Positions 25,009 through 34,303 of a stretch of 64,000 nucleotides of DNA are shown one piece after another. Source of the stretch: Microbacterium trichothecenolyticum (GTDB lineage: Bacteria > Actinomycetota > Actinomycetes > Actinomycetales > Microbacteriaceae); contig NZ_JYJA01000038.1 in NCBI RefSeq assembly GCF_000956465.1, positions 248,001-312,000 of the forward strand, in the 5' to 3' direction. The notes below the pieces were generated by a model. That model was not told where the DNA came from. It saw only the letters and a list, made by a program, of their open reading frames with translations, and did no database searches. Each line of letters begins with the position of its first letter. The stretch's first letter is position 1. Made by a program: the position numbers and the translations under genes.

Positions 25009-26136
25009 GTGGTGGCCACGCTCCGCGTCGTGCTCGACCAGCTCGTTGCACCGTCCGAGCCCGAGCTCGGCGAGGCCTCGCGCGAACTCGCGCGGGCGCT
25101 GGTCATGGGTGCACCGTCCGGGTGCGAGGTAGAGGCGATCGCCCCGGCAGGAGGCGCCGAGGGCGCCCTGGACGCGGTGACGGGGCTCGCCGGGGTCCGC
25201 CGCACGGCCTTGCCGCGTCGAGAGCTCGCTGCCGCTCTGCAGCTCGGTGTGGGCACCGGCATCGGCGGCGGCATGATCCACTCGCCGTCGCTGTTCGCGC
25301 CGCTCGTTCGCCACGACCGCGTGCATGACCACGACCAGACCGTCGTGACGGTCTGGGACCTCCGTCCGTGGGAGTCTCCCGCCGAGCTGCCGCGGGCGGT
25401 GGTCGCCTGGCACAAGGCGATGCTCAAGCGCGCGGTCAAGCACGCGGATGCCGTGGTGGTGCCGACGCACTCGCTCGCGTCGCGGCTGCTCGAGATCGCC
25501 CCGTTCGGCGACCGCATACGCGTCATCGCCGGCGCCTCGCCGCTCGGGTTCTCCGTGCCGACGGACGAAGTGGGCCGTCGGCGCGAGCTGAGCCTGCCGG
25601 AGGGCTTCGTGCTCCTGGCGGGAGGGCCGATGGGCTCGGAGGGTCTGGATGCCGGGTTCTCGGCGGTGGCGGCATCCGGTGTCGATCTTCCCGTCGTCGT
25701 GATCGACGTCGAGGACGGCCACGAGCCGGCGGTCGCCGATCTCGCGTCCGCGGCAGGTCTTCCGGAGCGCGTGCTCCATGTCAGGGGCGTGCTCGACACG
25801 GCCGACCGCGCAGCGGTCTTCGGGGCGGCCGTCGCGTTCGTCGCCCCCTCACGGCGCGCGGCCTTCCCATGGCGGGTCGTCGACGCGCTGACCCTCGGGG
25901 TGCCGGTGATCGCGGCGGCTTCGACGGTGCACGACGAGGTCGTGTTCGACGGTGGTTCGCTCGTCTCGGCGTCGGGCACGGCCGAGCTGTCGGAGGGTCT
26001 GGGAGCGGCGCTGGCGTCGGCGCTGGGCTCGACCGCGGCGGCCGAGCGACTCGCGGTGCTCGCCGGAGACCGGGGCCGCGCCTTCTCGTGGCGCGAGGCC
26101 GCCGACAAGGTGTGGATGCTGCACGCCGAGCTCTAG
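25009..26136 (+). CDS. Glycosyltransferase, GT4-like (GT-B fold)
   Basis: A 375-residue cytoplasmic glycosyltransferase, GTG start 25009, three bases after the LCP stop. The N-terminal half contains HSPSLFAPLVRHD and TVWDLRPWESP, then DAVVVPTHSLASRLLE. The C-terminal donor half has the LAGGPMGSEG loop, LHVRGVLDTADRAAVFGAAVAFVAPSRRAAFPWRVVDALTLG-type segment (the GT4 acidic Glu of EX7E is replaced) and ends FSWREAADKVWMLH. Donor and acceptor cannot be predicted. It is co-transcribed with the LCP gene. Confidence 0.78.
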   Translation: MVATLRVVLDQLVAPSEPELGEASRELARALVMGAPSGCEVEAIAPAGGAEGALDAVTGLAGVRRTALPRRELAAALQLGVGTGIGGGMIHSPSLFAPLVRHDRVHDHDQTVVTVWDLRPWESPAELPRAVVAWHKAMLKRAVKHADAVVVPTHSLASRLLEIAPFGDRIRVIAGASPLGFSVPTDEVGRRRELSLPEGFVLLAGGPMGSEGLDAGFSAVAASGVDLPVVVIDVEDGHEPAVADLASAAGLPERVLHVRGVLDTADRAAVFGAAVAFVAPSRRAAFPWRVVDALTLGVPVIAAASTVHDEVVFDGGSLVSASGTAELSEGLGAALASALGSTAAAERLAVLAGDRGRAFSWREAADKVWMLHAEL

Positions 26137-26145
26137 CGCCCGCCG

Positions 26146-26892
26146 TCAGGCGCGCATCAGGGCTACGGCTTCCTTGCTCGGTCCATCGAACTCGACGCGG
26201 CCGTTGCGGAGAAGGATGCCGCGCTCGCAGAGGTCCGAAACCATGTTGAGGTCGTGGCTGACGACCACGAGGGTCTTCCCCGCAGCATGGAGTTCACGGA
26301 TCCGTGCGAGGCACTTCTGCTGGAAGGGCTCGTCGCCGACCGAGAGGATCTCGTCGATCAACAGGATGTCGACCTCGGTGTGGATCGCGACGGAGAAGGC
26401 GAGCCGGAGGAACATCCCCGACGAGTAGTGCTTCACCTCGGTGTCGATGAACTGCTCGATCTCGCTGAAGGCGACGATGTCGTCGAAGCGCTGCTCGGTC
26501 TCCTTCTTGCTCATGCCGAGGATCGCCGCGTTGAGGAAGATGTTCTCGCGACCGGAGAGGTCGGGATGGAACCCGGCGCCGACCTCGATCAGTCCGGCGA
26601 CGCGGCCCCGCGTCAGCACCTGTCCGCTGTCGGGGCGCAGCACGCCCGAGATCATCTTGAGGGTGGTCGACTTGCCCGAGCCGTTGAACCCGAGAAGTGC
26701 GACGGCTTCGCCCTCGCCGATGTCGAAGGACACGCCGTCGAGAGCATGGAAGCGCGTCGACAGCGGCCTGCGCCGCAGCGCAGCCACGAACGTCTCTTTG
26801 ATCGAGTGGGTGTGACGAAGCGTGAAGTCCTTGTGGATGTCTTCCACGACGATGCGGGACGACGTGCGGACGGGATCAGAGGTCTTGAGCAA
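26146..26892 (-). CDS. wzt: ABC glycan exporter ATPase, Wzt/TagH type (exporter 1)
   Basis: Powers export of lipid-linked polysaccharide. In the 248-residue product Walker A is GFNGSGKST (68-76), the signature YSSGM (156-160) and Walker B ILLIDE (176-181), preceded by the Wzt-type SIKETFVAALRRR helix that contacts the permease. It lacks the C-terminal glycan-binding domain of O9a-type Wzt, so export probably does not depend on chain-end recognition. The start overlaps the permease end by 17 bases. The gene converges on the glycosyltransferase at 25009, nine bases away. Confidence 0.92.
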   Translation of the reverse strand: MLKTSDPVRTSSRIVVEDIHKDFTLRHTHSIKETFVAALRRRPLSTRFHALDGVSFDIGEGEAVALLGFNGSGKSTTLKMISGVLRPDSGQVLTRGRVAGLIEVGAGFHPDLSGRENIFLNAAILGMSKKETEQRFDDIVAFSEIEQFIDTEVKHYSSGMFLRLAFSVAIHTEVDILLIDEILSVGDEPFQQKCLARIRELHAAGKTLVVVSHDLNMVSDLCERGILLRNGRVEFDGPSKEAVALMRA

Positions 26893-27739
26893 AACGACCC
26901 TCCAGACGGCGGAAGACCAACTGGCCGATGGTGAGCATCGCCACAGAGATGGCGAAGGCGATCGCCGTGAACAGCCACAGGTCGGGCAGCGGCTGCGCCC
27001 CCGTCGGCTGCAGCGGATACCACAATCCGTAGTGGAAGAGCTCGACGGCAGGCGTGAGCGGGTTCAGCCGGTACAGCGTGAAGACCCAGTCGGGCACTTC
27101 GGCTGCCACCATCTGCCACTGGTACATCACGGGCGACGCCCAGATCGACATCATCACGATGATCTCGACGAAGCTCTGGGCATCGCGGAACGTCACATTG
27201 ATCGCGCCGAACAGGAGCCCGACCCCCGTTGCGAGGACCGCGATGATGATGAGCGCGACCAGAAGGGCGATCACCTGGAGTGCAGTCGGCGCCCATCCGA
27301 AGAAGAGGGCGATGGCGACGATCACGATGATCTGGGGAACCGTGTTCACCGCAGCAACCAGCACGCTCGCGATGGGGAACATCTCGCGCGGCAGGTAGAT
27401 CTTCTTGATGAGCGGAGCGTTCTCGACGAGTGAACGCGTCCCGTTCGAGAACGCCTCATTGAAGAACGTGACGATCGTGATCCCCGAGAGGAGGTAGATC
27501 GGGTAGTACTCGATGCTCTTGTTCAGCCCGAGGAAGACGCCGAGCGCGACGAAGAAGACGACGAACTGGACGAGTGGCTTGACGTAGGACCACGCCCATC
27601 CGAAAATCGAGCCACGGTAGCGGATGCCCACTTCCTTTCGCACGATCAGCGAAAGGAGGTAGCGTCGGCGGAACACCTCCAGGAGTCCGGTGTCGGACCC
27701 GGGGCGGACGAACGTGCCCACGGACGCGGAGTTTGCCAT
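26876..27739 (-). CDS. wzm: ABC glycan exporter permease, Wzm/TagG type (exporter 1)
   Basis: A 287-residue ABC2-type permease with six membrane spans after an amphipathic N terminus (RRRYLLSLIVRKEVGIRYRG). Family marks are GWAWSYVKPLVQFVVFF and SPVMYQWQM, plus LYRLNPLTPAVELFHYGLWY near the C terminus. It pairs with the ATPase that overlaps it. The start is ATG 27739; the upstream 60-150 bases are comparatively A+T-rich and shared with the divergent LGFP protein gene. A second, unrelated-in-detail exporter pair is at 50823-52378. Confidence 0.92.
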   Translation of the reverse strand: MANSASVGTFVRPGSDTGLLEVFRRRYLLSLIVRKEVGIRYRGSIFGWAWSYVKPLVQFVVFFVALGVFLGLNKSIEYYPIYLLSGITIVTFFNEAFSNGTRSLVENAPLIKKIYLPREMFPIASVLVAAVNTVPQIIVIVAIALFFGWAPTALQVIALLVALIIIAVLATGVGLLFGAINVTFRDAQSFVEIIVMMSIWASPVMYQWQMVAAEVPDWVFTLYRLNPLTPAVELFHYGLWYPLQPTGAQPLPDLWLFTAIAFAISVAMLTIGQLVFRRLEGRFAQDL

Positions 27740-27805
27740 ACGTGCTGAGGTCCTTCATCGCTCGAGGCACTGCGCGTGCCTCGACGATTGTACAGAGGAG
27801 CGGCG

Positions 27806-29911
27806 ATGGTCCCGCCTCGCGAAGGGCGCCCTGGGCGACGCACGCGTTCAATTCGAGGGATTTTCTCAGGTCCGGGGCAATATTGGAGCGTGCGTCGTCT
27901 CCTGAGTGCTCGCGGCCTGACATGGGTGGGCGTTGTCGTGCTGGTCGCCCTGCTGATCGTGCCGGCAGGAGGCGCGGCCACGGCATCTCCAAAGGCTTCG
28001 ACGGCGGCGGACGCCGCGAGCCGCCCCGCTGCGGCGCTTGAGACCGCCTCGCAGGCAGCCGCGTCCATCCGGCCCGCGGCCGACCTCTCCCGGTTCCAGC
28101 CCGGCCACATCATCAGCGACGCGATCTTCTTCGATTCGAACGCGATGTCCGAGGGCGTCATCCAGTGGTTCCTCGAATCCCAGGTTCCGCGGTGCGAACC
28201 GGGCTACACGTGTCTGCGCGACTGGTACGACACATCGCGCGCGGTTCCGGCGGACGCCATGTGCGCCGCCTATCCGGGTGGCGCGCGCGAGAGGGCGTCG
28301 ACGATCATCTACAAGGTCGCGAAGGCGTGCGGCATCAATCCGCAGGTGATCCTGGCCACCCTGCAGAAGGAGCAGGGTCTGGTCACGCACGTGTGGCCCA
28401 GCGACTGGCGCTACACGGCCGCCATGGGCCAGGGATGCCCCGACACCGCGGCCTGCGACGCGCGCTACTACGGATTCTTCAACCAGGTGTACGGCGCCGC
28501 ATGGCAGCTGAAGCGGTACGCCAACCCGCCCGGGACCAGCCAGTACTTCACCTGGTATGCGCCGGGCAAGACGTGGAACGTCCGCTTCCACCCTGACGCG
28601 AGCTGCGGTTCGTCACCCGTGTACGTCCAGAATCAGGCGACGTCGGACCTCTACTACTACACGCCCTACCAGCCGAACGCCGCTTCACTGAGAGCAGGGT
28701 CAGGGACCGGCGATTCCTGCTCTTCGTACGGCAACCGGAACTTCTTCCGGTATTTCACCGACTGGTTCGGAGACCCCGCCATCGACGTCTTCGGCGCGAT
28801 CCTGGGCACGTGGACCGCCAACGGTGGTGCGGGGGGTCTCATGGGGCGGCCGATGGCGCCCGAGGCGTGCGACTGGAACCCGGGCACGACCAACTGCAGT
28901 CAGACGTTCGCGAACGGGACCATCGTCTGGAGTCCGGCCGGTGGTTCTCAGTACATCGCCGGGGCCATCAATTCGGTGTGGACGAGCATGCGCTCGACAT
29001 TCGGAGTCCCCCTTTCCGGCGAGAGCTGCCAGTGGACCGGAGCCGTGAACTGCACCCAGCGGTTCGCCAACGGAACCATCGTGTGGACGCCGCAGCGAGG
29101 CGTCATCTACATGCTCGGCGCGATCAACGCCACCTGGCAGCAGGCGCAGGGTGTGGTCGGACTGCCGATCGGTCCCGAGAGCTGCGTCTGGACCGGGGAG
29201 GTGAGCTGTGTTCAGGAGTTCGAGCGCGGCGGCATCGTGTGGGGCCCGAACTCCGGAGCGCAGTACATCGGCGCGGGCCTGTATGCGTACTGGAAGGAAG
29301 CGGCGCGGGGCACCGTCGGTCTGCCGATCGGCAGCGAGGTGTGTTCGTGGACGGGCGATGCGAACTGCGTGCAGGAGTTCCAGCGTGGAGCCCTGGTGTG
29401 GAGCGCTGTCGGCGGTCTCCGGTACATGGGTGCCGGCATCCACGCGTACTGGAAGGAATCGGCCCGAAACGTCGTCGGACTTCCGATCGGCAACGAGTCC
29501 TGCGTGTGGACCGGCGACGCGAACTGCGTGCAGGAATTCCAGCGCGGAGCGCTCGTGTGGAGCGCCGTCGGTGGCTTGAGATATCTGGGTGCAGGCATCC
29601 ACGCCTTCTGGAAGGAGTCGGCCCGGAGCGTCGTCGGACTCCCCACGAGCAATGAGACCTGCGTCTGGGGAACCGGCGCCAACTGCGTTCAGCAGTTCCA
29701 GCGCGGCGCGATCGTGTGGAGCGCCGCCTACGGCCTCCACTACGTCGCGGGCGCGATTCACGCGGCGTGGACTGCTGCGTCCCCGCCGATCGGCGTGCCG
29801 GTCGGCGACGAGCAGTGCGTGTGGAGCGGCGATGTCCGCTGCGTCCAGAAGTTCGAGACAGGGTCGGTCACGTGGCGTCCCGCGACCGGGCCGATCGTCA
29901 CCAGGCCGTAG
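27806..29911 (+). CDS. Secreted protein with N-terminal lysozyme-like region and seven LGFP repeats
   Basis: From ATG 27806, behind a good AGAGGAG at 27794, the product has 701 residues; a shorter GTG start at 27890 is also possible. The hydrophobic export segment is GLTWVGVVVLVALLIVPAGG, giving a secreted protein. The N-terminal domain, containing ASTIIYKVAKACGINPQVIL and LQKEQGLVTHVWPSDW, resembles a transglycosylase-like fold (weak inference). The C-terminal half holds seven units of about 51 residues of the LGFP type. Each has VGLPIG..E.C.W.G...C.Q.F..G..VW...G..Y, with a Cys pair that may form a disulfide. LGFP repeats are linked to cell-wall attachment in mycolata. It is divergent from exporter 1. 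Confidence 0.8.
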   Translation: MVPPREGRPGRRTRSIRGIFSGPGQYWSVRRLLSARGLTWVGVVVLVALLIVPAGGAATASPKASTAADAASRPAAALETASQAAASIRPAADLSRFQPGHIISDAIFFDSNAMSEGVIQWFLESQVPRCEPGYTCLRDWYDTSRAVPADAMCAAYPGGARERASTIIYKVAKACGINPQVILATLQKEQGLVTHVWPSDWRYTAAMGQGCPDTAACDARYYGFFNQVYGAAWQLKRYANPPGTSQYFTWYAPGKTWNVRFHPDASCGSSPVYVQNQATSDLYYYTPYQPNAASLRAGSGTGDSCSSYGNRNFFRYFTDWFGDPAIDVFGAILGTWTANGGAGGLMGRPMAPEACDWNPGTTNCSQTFANGTIVWSPAGGSQYIAGAINSVWTSMRSTFGVPLSGESCQWTGAVNCTQRFANGTIVWTPQRGVIYMLGAINATWQQAQGVVGLPIGPESCVWTGEVSCVQEFERGGIVWGPNSGAQYIGAGLYAYWKEAARGTVGLPIGSEVCSWTGDANCVQEFQRGALVWSAVGGLRYMGAGIHAYWKESARNVVGLPIGNESCVWTGDANCVQEFQRGALVWSAVGGLRYLGAGIHAFWKESARSVVGLPTSNETCVWGTGANCVQQFQRGAIVWSAAYGLHYVAGAIHAAWTAASPPIGVPVGDEQCVWSGDVRCVQKFETGSVTWRPATGPIVTRP
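28810..29890 (+). repeat. In-gene tandem repeats encoding seven LGFP units
   Basis: Units of about 150-156 bases follow one another; those at about 29315-29470 and 29470-29625 are almost identical at the protein level (GDANCVQEFQRGALVWSAVGGLRY in both). The outer units are more diverged, suggesting recent unit duplication in the middle of the array. Confidence 0.75.
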
Positions 29912-29946
29912 TGCTCACGCCCGGCTGATGCGCTGAGCACACAGAG

Positions 29947-29973
29947 CGGGCCGCACGCGCTGCGTGCGGCCCG
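29947..29973. terminator. Bidirectional hairpin between the LGFP and GlfT2-like genes
   Basis: Twelve perfect pairs (29947-29958 with 29962-29973) around GCT, extended by partly pairing ACACAGAG/CTCTGTGT flanks. It lies between two convergent stops (29911 and 30008). Confidence 0.72.
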
Positions 29974-30007
29974 TCTCTCTGTGTTCGTGCTGGAGGGTGC
30001 GGACTGT

Positions 30008-32017
30008 TCAGGGGCGGGGGGTGGGGTCGATCCCGAAGGTCTGCTCCCATGCCTGCGGGGACGTCACGTCCGTGAGGGCGCGACGGTACTCCTTCGCCAG
30101 GTCATCCCAGCGGCGAACGAGTTCGAGGTGCAGCTGGCGGCTGCGGCGAAGCAGACGACGGTATTCACGGCGGTCACGCTTGTAGACGGTCGCGCCGGTG
30201 CCGTCCGCGGTGGAGACCAGGGCGGCGTCGAGCCCCGCGACCCGCCACCAGCGGACCTGATCGGACGCCACGCGCGCCTCGGGGCGATCCCATCGCCCGG
30301 ACGGCTTGAGGTAGTTGCGCGCGGCCGAGACCGCGGCGCGCATCACCCAATTCACGCGCGAAGCCGGTGCGGAGGCGACGGTGCCCTTCCGGGTGGGCTT
30401 GCGGCGCAAGACCACCGGGTAGGCAGCGATGTCGCGTATCACCTGGCCATCCGAGTAGCTGGCGTGCAGGTGGCGCATCTCGGCGGCACGCTGCTCGAGC
30501 GTGTCGTGAAGGTGACCGGGACCGCTGAGCACGTCCTCCAGCGCTTGCACCCGCATCGCCACGGGAGAGTACTGCAGCGTGAGCAGGTGCTTCAGGTCCG
30601 ACAGGAAGCTCTCGCGCGGAAGCGCACCTCCCGATCGATACGGTGAGTACAGGAGCCCGACCAGCCAGCGGTTGCGCTGGTGGTAGTACGCCTGCCAGTC
30701 CAGGCGGTCGTCCTTCTCCGTCCAGGGCATGTGCCACACCGCGGCGCCGGGAAGCGAGACGGTGGGGATGCCATGGGCTGAGGCCCTCAGCCCGTACTCC
30801 GCGTCATCCCACTTGATGAAGACCGGGAGCGAGAGTCCGATCCGCTCGATCGCAGCGCGCGGGATCAGACACATCCACCAGCCGTTGTAGGCCACGTCGA
30901 CCCGCCGATGCAGCGTCGCGTCGGAGCGCAGCGCCTTCACGTTGAAGTCGAAGGACTCGAGCGACTCCTCGACGGGATGCCACATGGTGCGGTAGAGGTT
31001 GACGGACTCGCCGTAGCTGTGAAGCACCGACCGCTCGTACAGGTTGAGCATGTGTCCGCCGACGATCGTGTCGGTGCGGCAGAAGTCAGCGAACGTCACC
31101 GCCCGCACGATGCCCTCCGTCTCGACGACGACATCGTCATCGAGCAGCATGACGTAGTCCGCGTCCGTGCTCCGCGTTCCTTCGTACATCCCACGGGCGA
31201 AGCCGCCGGAGCCGCCGAGATTGGGCTGTCGCATGATCCGGAACTTGTCGCCCAGGGCCGCGGCCGCGTCGTCGTAGCCGGCGGCTTCGCTGACGAGCTG
31301 CGTCCCCTGGTCGACGATCATCAGGGTGTCGAGGACATCGAGCAGATCGGGCGAGCCCGCGAAGAGCCGCATCTGGGCGACGCAGTCGTCGGGTCGGTTG
31401 AACGTCGTGATCGAGACCGCCGCGGTGCCGCGACGTCGCGCCAGGCTCTCGTCGACCGACCAGACCGCGGAGAGGATCTCGGCTGGCGTGCTCCCGGTGT
31501 CGAGGTCGAACCACAGCCAGCCGCCGTCTCCGAACGACTTGAGCGAGATGTCGAACTCCGCTGTGCCGTCGACGTCGCGCTTGCTCGCCACTCGTCGGAA
31601 CGACCCTCGGACGGTGGAGCGGAAGACGTTGACGTTCGCCGACCCCTTCACCTCGACGGTGAGGCGAACGGACTCCACCTCGGTCCACTGCCGCCAATAG
31701 GCCGCCGGGAACGCGTTGAAGTACGTGGCGAACGACACCGTGGATCGGGAAGCCACCGAGATCGCGTGCCGCTCGACCTTGGTGATCGACTTGCGGGCGG
31801 TCGCCAGCATCGTCGGCCCATGGGTCTGCTCGTCCTTCGACTTCTGCCCGATGCGCTCGCGATCGTCGCGGCCCGCCTCGTGCTTCGCCTGCGGATTCGA
31901 GACCGAGGTGCGCGTGTCGACGTAGAGCGGCAGCGCCATCGGATCCGCATCCGCAGGGAAGGTCAGTCGGTGGACGATTCGGCGATTCGCAGCCGCAGAG
32001 GTTTCAGACATGCACAT
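30008..32017 (-). CDS. glfT2: Galactofuranosyltransferase, GlfT2-like
   Basis: Predicted polymerase of galactofuranose residues from UDP-Galf. The product of up to 669 residues closely follows the mycobacterial GlfT2 plan: an N-terminal beta domain (about 95-195), a GT-A domain opening AVSITTFNRPDD, QPNLGGSGGFARGMYEG (264-280) and metal site LDDD (292-295). Catalytic WDDAEYG (403-409), WHMPW (428-432) and HQRNRWLVGLL come before a C-terminal helical domain. Two in-frame ATGs (32017, 32011) are possible. With UDP-galactopyranose mutase (36467) and a GlfT1-like enzyme (52404) it indicates a galactofuran polymer, although this genus lacks a mycobacterial arabinogalactan. Confidence 0.87.
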   Translation of the reverse strand: MCMSETSAAANRRIVHRLTFPADADPMALPLYVDTRTSVSNPQAKHEAGRDDRERIGQKSKDEQTHGPTMLATARKSITKVERHAISVASRSTVSFATYFNAFPAAYWRQWTEVESVRLTVEVKGSANVNVFRSTVRGSFRRVASKRDVDGTAEFDISLKSFGDGGWLWFDLDTGSTPAEILSAVWSVDESLARRRGTAAVSITTFNRPDDCVAQMRLFAGSPDLLDVLDTLMIVDQGTQLVSEAAGYDDAAAALGDKFRIMRQPNLGGSGGFARGMYEGTRSTDADYVMLLDDDVVVETEGIVRAVTFADFCRTDTIVGGHMLNLYERSVLHSYGESVNLYRTMWHPVEESLESFDFNVKALRSDATLHRRVDVAYNGWWMCLIPRAAIERIGLSLPVFIKWDDAEYGLRASAHGIPTVSLPGAAVWHMPWTEKDDRLDWQAYYHQRNRWLVGLLYSPYRSGGALPRESFLSDLKHLLTLQYSPVAMRVQALEDVLSGPGHLHDTLEQRAAEMRHLHASYSDGQVIRDIAAYPVVLRRKPTRKGTVASAPASRVNWVMRAAVSAARNYLKPSGRWDRPEARVASDQVRWWRVAGLDAALVSTADGTGATVYKRDRREYRRLLRRSRQLHLELVRRWDDLAKEYRRALTDVTSPQAWEQTFGIDPTPRP

Positions 32018-32116
32018 GTACTTTCATCTTTTGCCGGGAGCGAGCCTCGACCACCCGGTCACGGGAGGAAGCCTCGGACATCCTATCGATGCACGCGGTG
32101 CGTGCGCCGTGACGGG

Positions 32117-34069
32117 CTATCCGCGGTCGCACCCGACGATCCGGAAGAGCTTCGCATCGCCGACCCGTTCGACGAGCTCGGCCGCGGAGGATCGACCGAG
32201 ATTCTGGAAGCCCGGGTAGGGGTGCGATTCGCCGTTGATCTCCTGGGTGCCGAAGTCGAGTACGTAGTCGACACCCGTGCGCTCCAGGGCGTCGCACACC
32301 GCGCTGCCGGGTTCTGCATCGTTCGCCTCGTCGTCGATGAGCGTGATGTCATCCGTCATCTCGATCACCACACCGGGATGCAGAACCTTCACGCCGGTGA
32401 GCGCATACGCCATCGCCGTGCCCGTGCCCGGGTTGCCCGCGATGACCGCGTCGTCGGGCACGAGAGTCGGGAGCATGTCGATGAGGGCGCGCTCGTCGGG
32501 GGTCAAGAGCGGAGAGGCGTCCGTCGGGATGTACATCAACCTCGCCTTCTCGATCGCTGCCGGGATCGCGATGAGCTGGGTCGCGAGGATGAGCGCGATC
32601 GACGCGCCGGCCGCCAGGGAGATGTACGGCGCCGTGCCCGGGGTGGCGCGTCGTCCCGGGCCGCGGCCGACGAACCAGCGCCAGAGGGCCACGATCGCGA
32701 CCGCCGCGAGCGGAATGGCGATGATCGGAATGAGAGCGGCGAGCCGCGGGGAGTTGACGTACCAGGCGCCGACGATGATCTTGCGCAGCCACAGCCATTG
32801 CATCGACGTCGCAGTGACGAACAGCGCCATGAGGAGCACGAGGAATCCCACGGCGAGACGACCGCGTGTGCTCCGCCCGCGCCAGGCGATGATCGCGCCC
32901 GCGAGGACGGCGATCGCGAGCACGATCGGGATCTGGCCGCGTTCCATCGACATCGTCAGCGCTTCGCCGATCGCCTGGCCGGGTGTCTGGGACGGGTACC
33001 AGATGTCCTCCGGGATGCCCGGGCGAAGAGCCCGCCACAGCAGCAGGCCGATGACGCCCGCCGCAGCCAAAGAACCGGACGCCAGCCACACCGTGCGGCG
33101 TCCGGGACGTCGGCGCAGCAGAAGCACGTAGGCGACGATCGCAGCGACGGCCGTGAGCAGCAGCCACGCCATGAACGCCGCAGGGTGGACCATCAGCAGG
33201 CCCGGCACCGTCGCAACCAGCACGACGAGCCAGGGTGCGACGCCGCGCGACGGCGACCGATCGATCAGACCGAGGGTCGCGAGGCTCGCGGCGATGGTCA
33301 CCGGAAGAGCGCAGAGCGACAGGAAGTAGGGGAAGAGGACCCCGTAGTCGATCATGAGGATCGGGAAGGCCGGGGCAGCAGCCGAGAGGATCCCCACCGC
33401 CATCGTGAAGGCACGCGAGCGGCCGAAGAGCGCGATCCCCAGAAGCATCACGCCCGCGGGCCAGATCAGTGCGCCCGCGGCGATCATCACGGCGTTGGAC
33501 GCGACGCCGACGCTCACCCCGGTCACCTCCGCGACGAGCGCGACCGCAGCGTGCCAGACCGCGGGGTAGAACGTGATGCCCGTCGACTGCGTGCGGGTCA
33601 GCTGCGACACGCTGAGCGGAGAGGCGTTCTGAGTGTCGAGGATGTAGCGCGCGGCGTTGAGGTGGAAGATGTTGTCGAAGGTCTGCGAGATGTTCTCAGG
33701 GTCGCCGACGATGAGCACGAACTGGACCGTGATCAGCGCACCGCCGATGGCCAGCGCGGCCGCGAGCACACCCCGCCCGATCGGCTGGAGGCCGAGCATC
33801 GCGAACCGCGAGCGCAAGGAGAACCTGAGGATCGCTGCGACCGCACAGGCCGCCACCGTGACCAGCGCCGGTCCGACGAGCGTCCACGGGAGGCCTATGA
33901 GAGGTGAGATCAGGGACGCCGCCGCGAGGATCGTCACCGAGACCGGCCCCGCGAACGCCCACGCGTGCAGGCCTCGGAAGCCGAGCACGCGTACGGCGGC
34001 GTAGCCGGGAACGATCAGTACCGCGGCGGCGACGAGGATCGGCGCGACCGCGGGTATCCAGTCGGTCAC
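32117..34069 (-). CDS. Polytopic membrane protein, DUF6541-like
   Basis: A 650-residue protein with about twelve to fourteen membrane spans and a C-terminal soluble tail of about 120 residues. The loop after span four, GDPENISQTFDNIFHLNAARYILD, has acidic residues where GT-C glycosyltransferases keep their active site, and the family is thought to be GT-C-like (inference). The tail includes AVIAGNPGTGTAMAYALTG and ends near GDAKLFRIVGCDRG. GTG 34069 is the likely start. It precedes the GlfT2-like gene on the same strand (99-base gap), so both may be one transcript, and it may add a sugar from a lipid donor outside the membrane. Confidence 0.75.
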   Translation of the reverse strand: MTDWIPAVAPILVAAAVLIVPGYAAVRVLGFRGLHAWAFAGPVSVTILAAASLISPLIGLPWTLVGPALVTVAACAVAAILRFSLRSRFAMLGLQPIGRGVLAAALAIGGALITVQFVLIVGDPENISQTFDNIFHLNAARYILDTQNASPLSVSQLTRTQSTGITFYPAVWHAAVALVAEVTGVSVGVASNAVMIAAGALIWPAGVMLLGIALFGRSRAFTMAVGILSAAAPAFPILMIDYGVLFPYFLSLCALPVTIAASLATLGLIDRSPSRGVAPWLVVLVATVPGLLMVHPAAFMAWLLLTAVAAIVAYVLLLRRRPGRRTVWLASGSLAAAGVIGLLLWRALRPGIPEDIWYPSQTPGQAIGEALTMSMERGQIPIVLAIAVLAGAIIAWRGRSTRGRLAVGFLVLLMALFVTATSMQWLWLRKIIVGAWYVNSPRLAALIPIIAIPLAAVAIVALWRWFVGRGPGRRATPGTAPYISLAAGASIALILATQLIAIPAAIEKARLMYIPTDASPLLTPDERALIDMLPTLVPDDAVIAGNPGTGTAMAYALTGVKVLHPGVVIEMTDDITLIDDEANDAEPGSAVCDALERTGVDYVLDFGTQEINGESHPYPGFQNLGRSSAAELVERVGDAKLFRIVGCDRG

Positions 34070-34221
34070 TCAGTGCCGCCCGTGGGCACCTGGAGGAGCG
34101 GTTGGCACGTAGCAGTCATCTGGGGGAGTCCTCGGGGCGCAAGGGGCAAAGTCGCAGCGATCGTATCAGCCCGATATCCGTGAACCCCGGGCGCCCAGAC
34201 GGATCGCAGGTGACCCTCACG

Positions 34222-34227
34222 TATGCT
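34222..34227 (+). promoter_or_regulatory. Candidate -10 box before the acyltransferase gene
   Basis: TATGCT at 34222-34227 fits TANNNT. It overlaps an upstream in-frame ATG (34223), which argues for translation from the later ATG 34304. No -35 box is clear. Confidence 0.3.
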
Positions 34228-34303
34228 TGTCTGCGCCCTCCCGTCAGCCGACGCACCTGCGTCGAGCACGTCGTCGCCTCGATGCACCACCCCTCGCTCC
34301 CAC

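Noticed and set aside
28810..29890. Regularly spaced repeats as a CRISPR array
   Set aside because: Units are about 150 bases, lie inside one reading frame and encode LGFP repeats; there are no spacers or cas genes.
30908..33907. A plus-strand open frame of 999 codons
   Set aside because: It lies opposite the GlfT2-like and DUF6541 genes. Its product is Arg/Asp/His-rich without domains or a ribosome site, a typical antisense shadow in high-G+C DNA.
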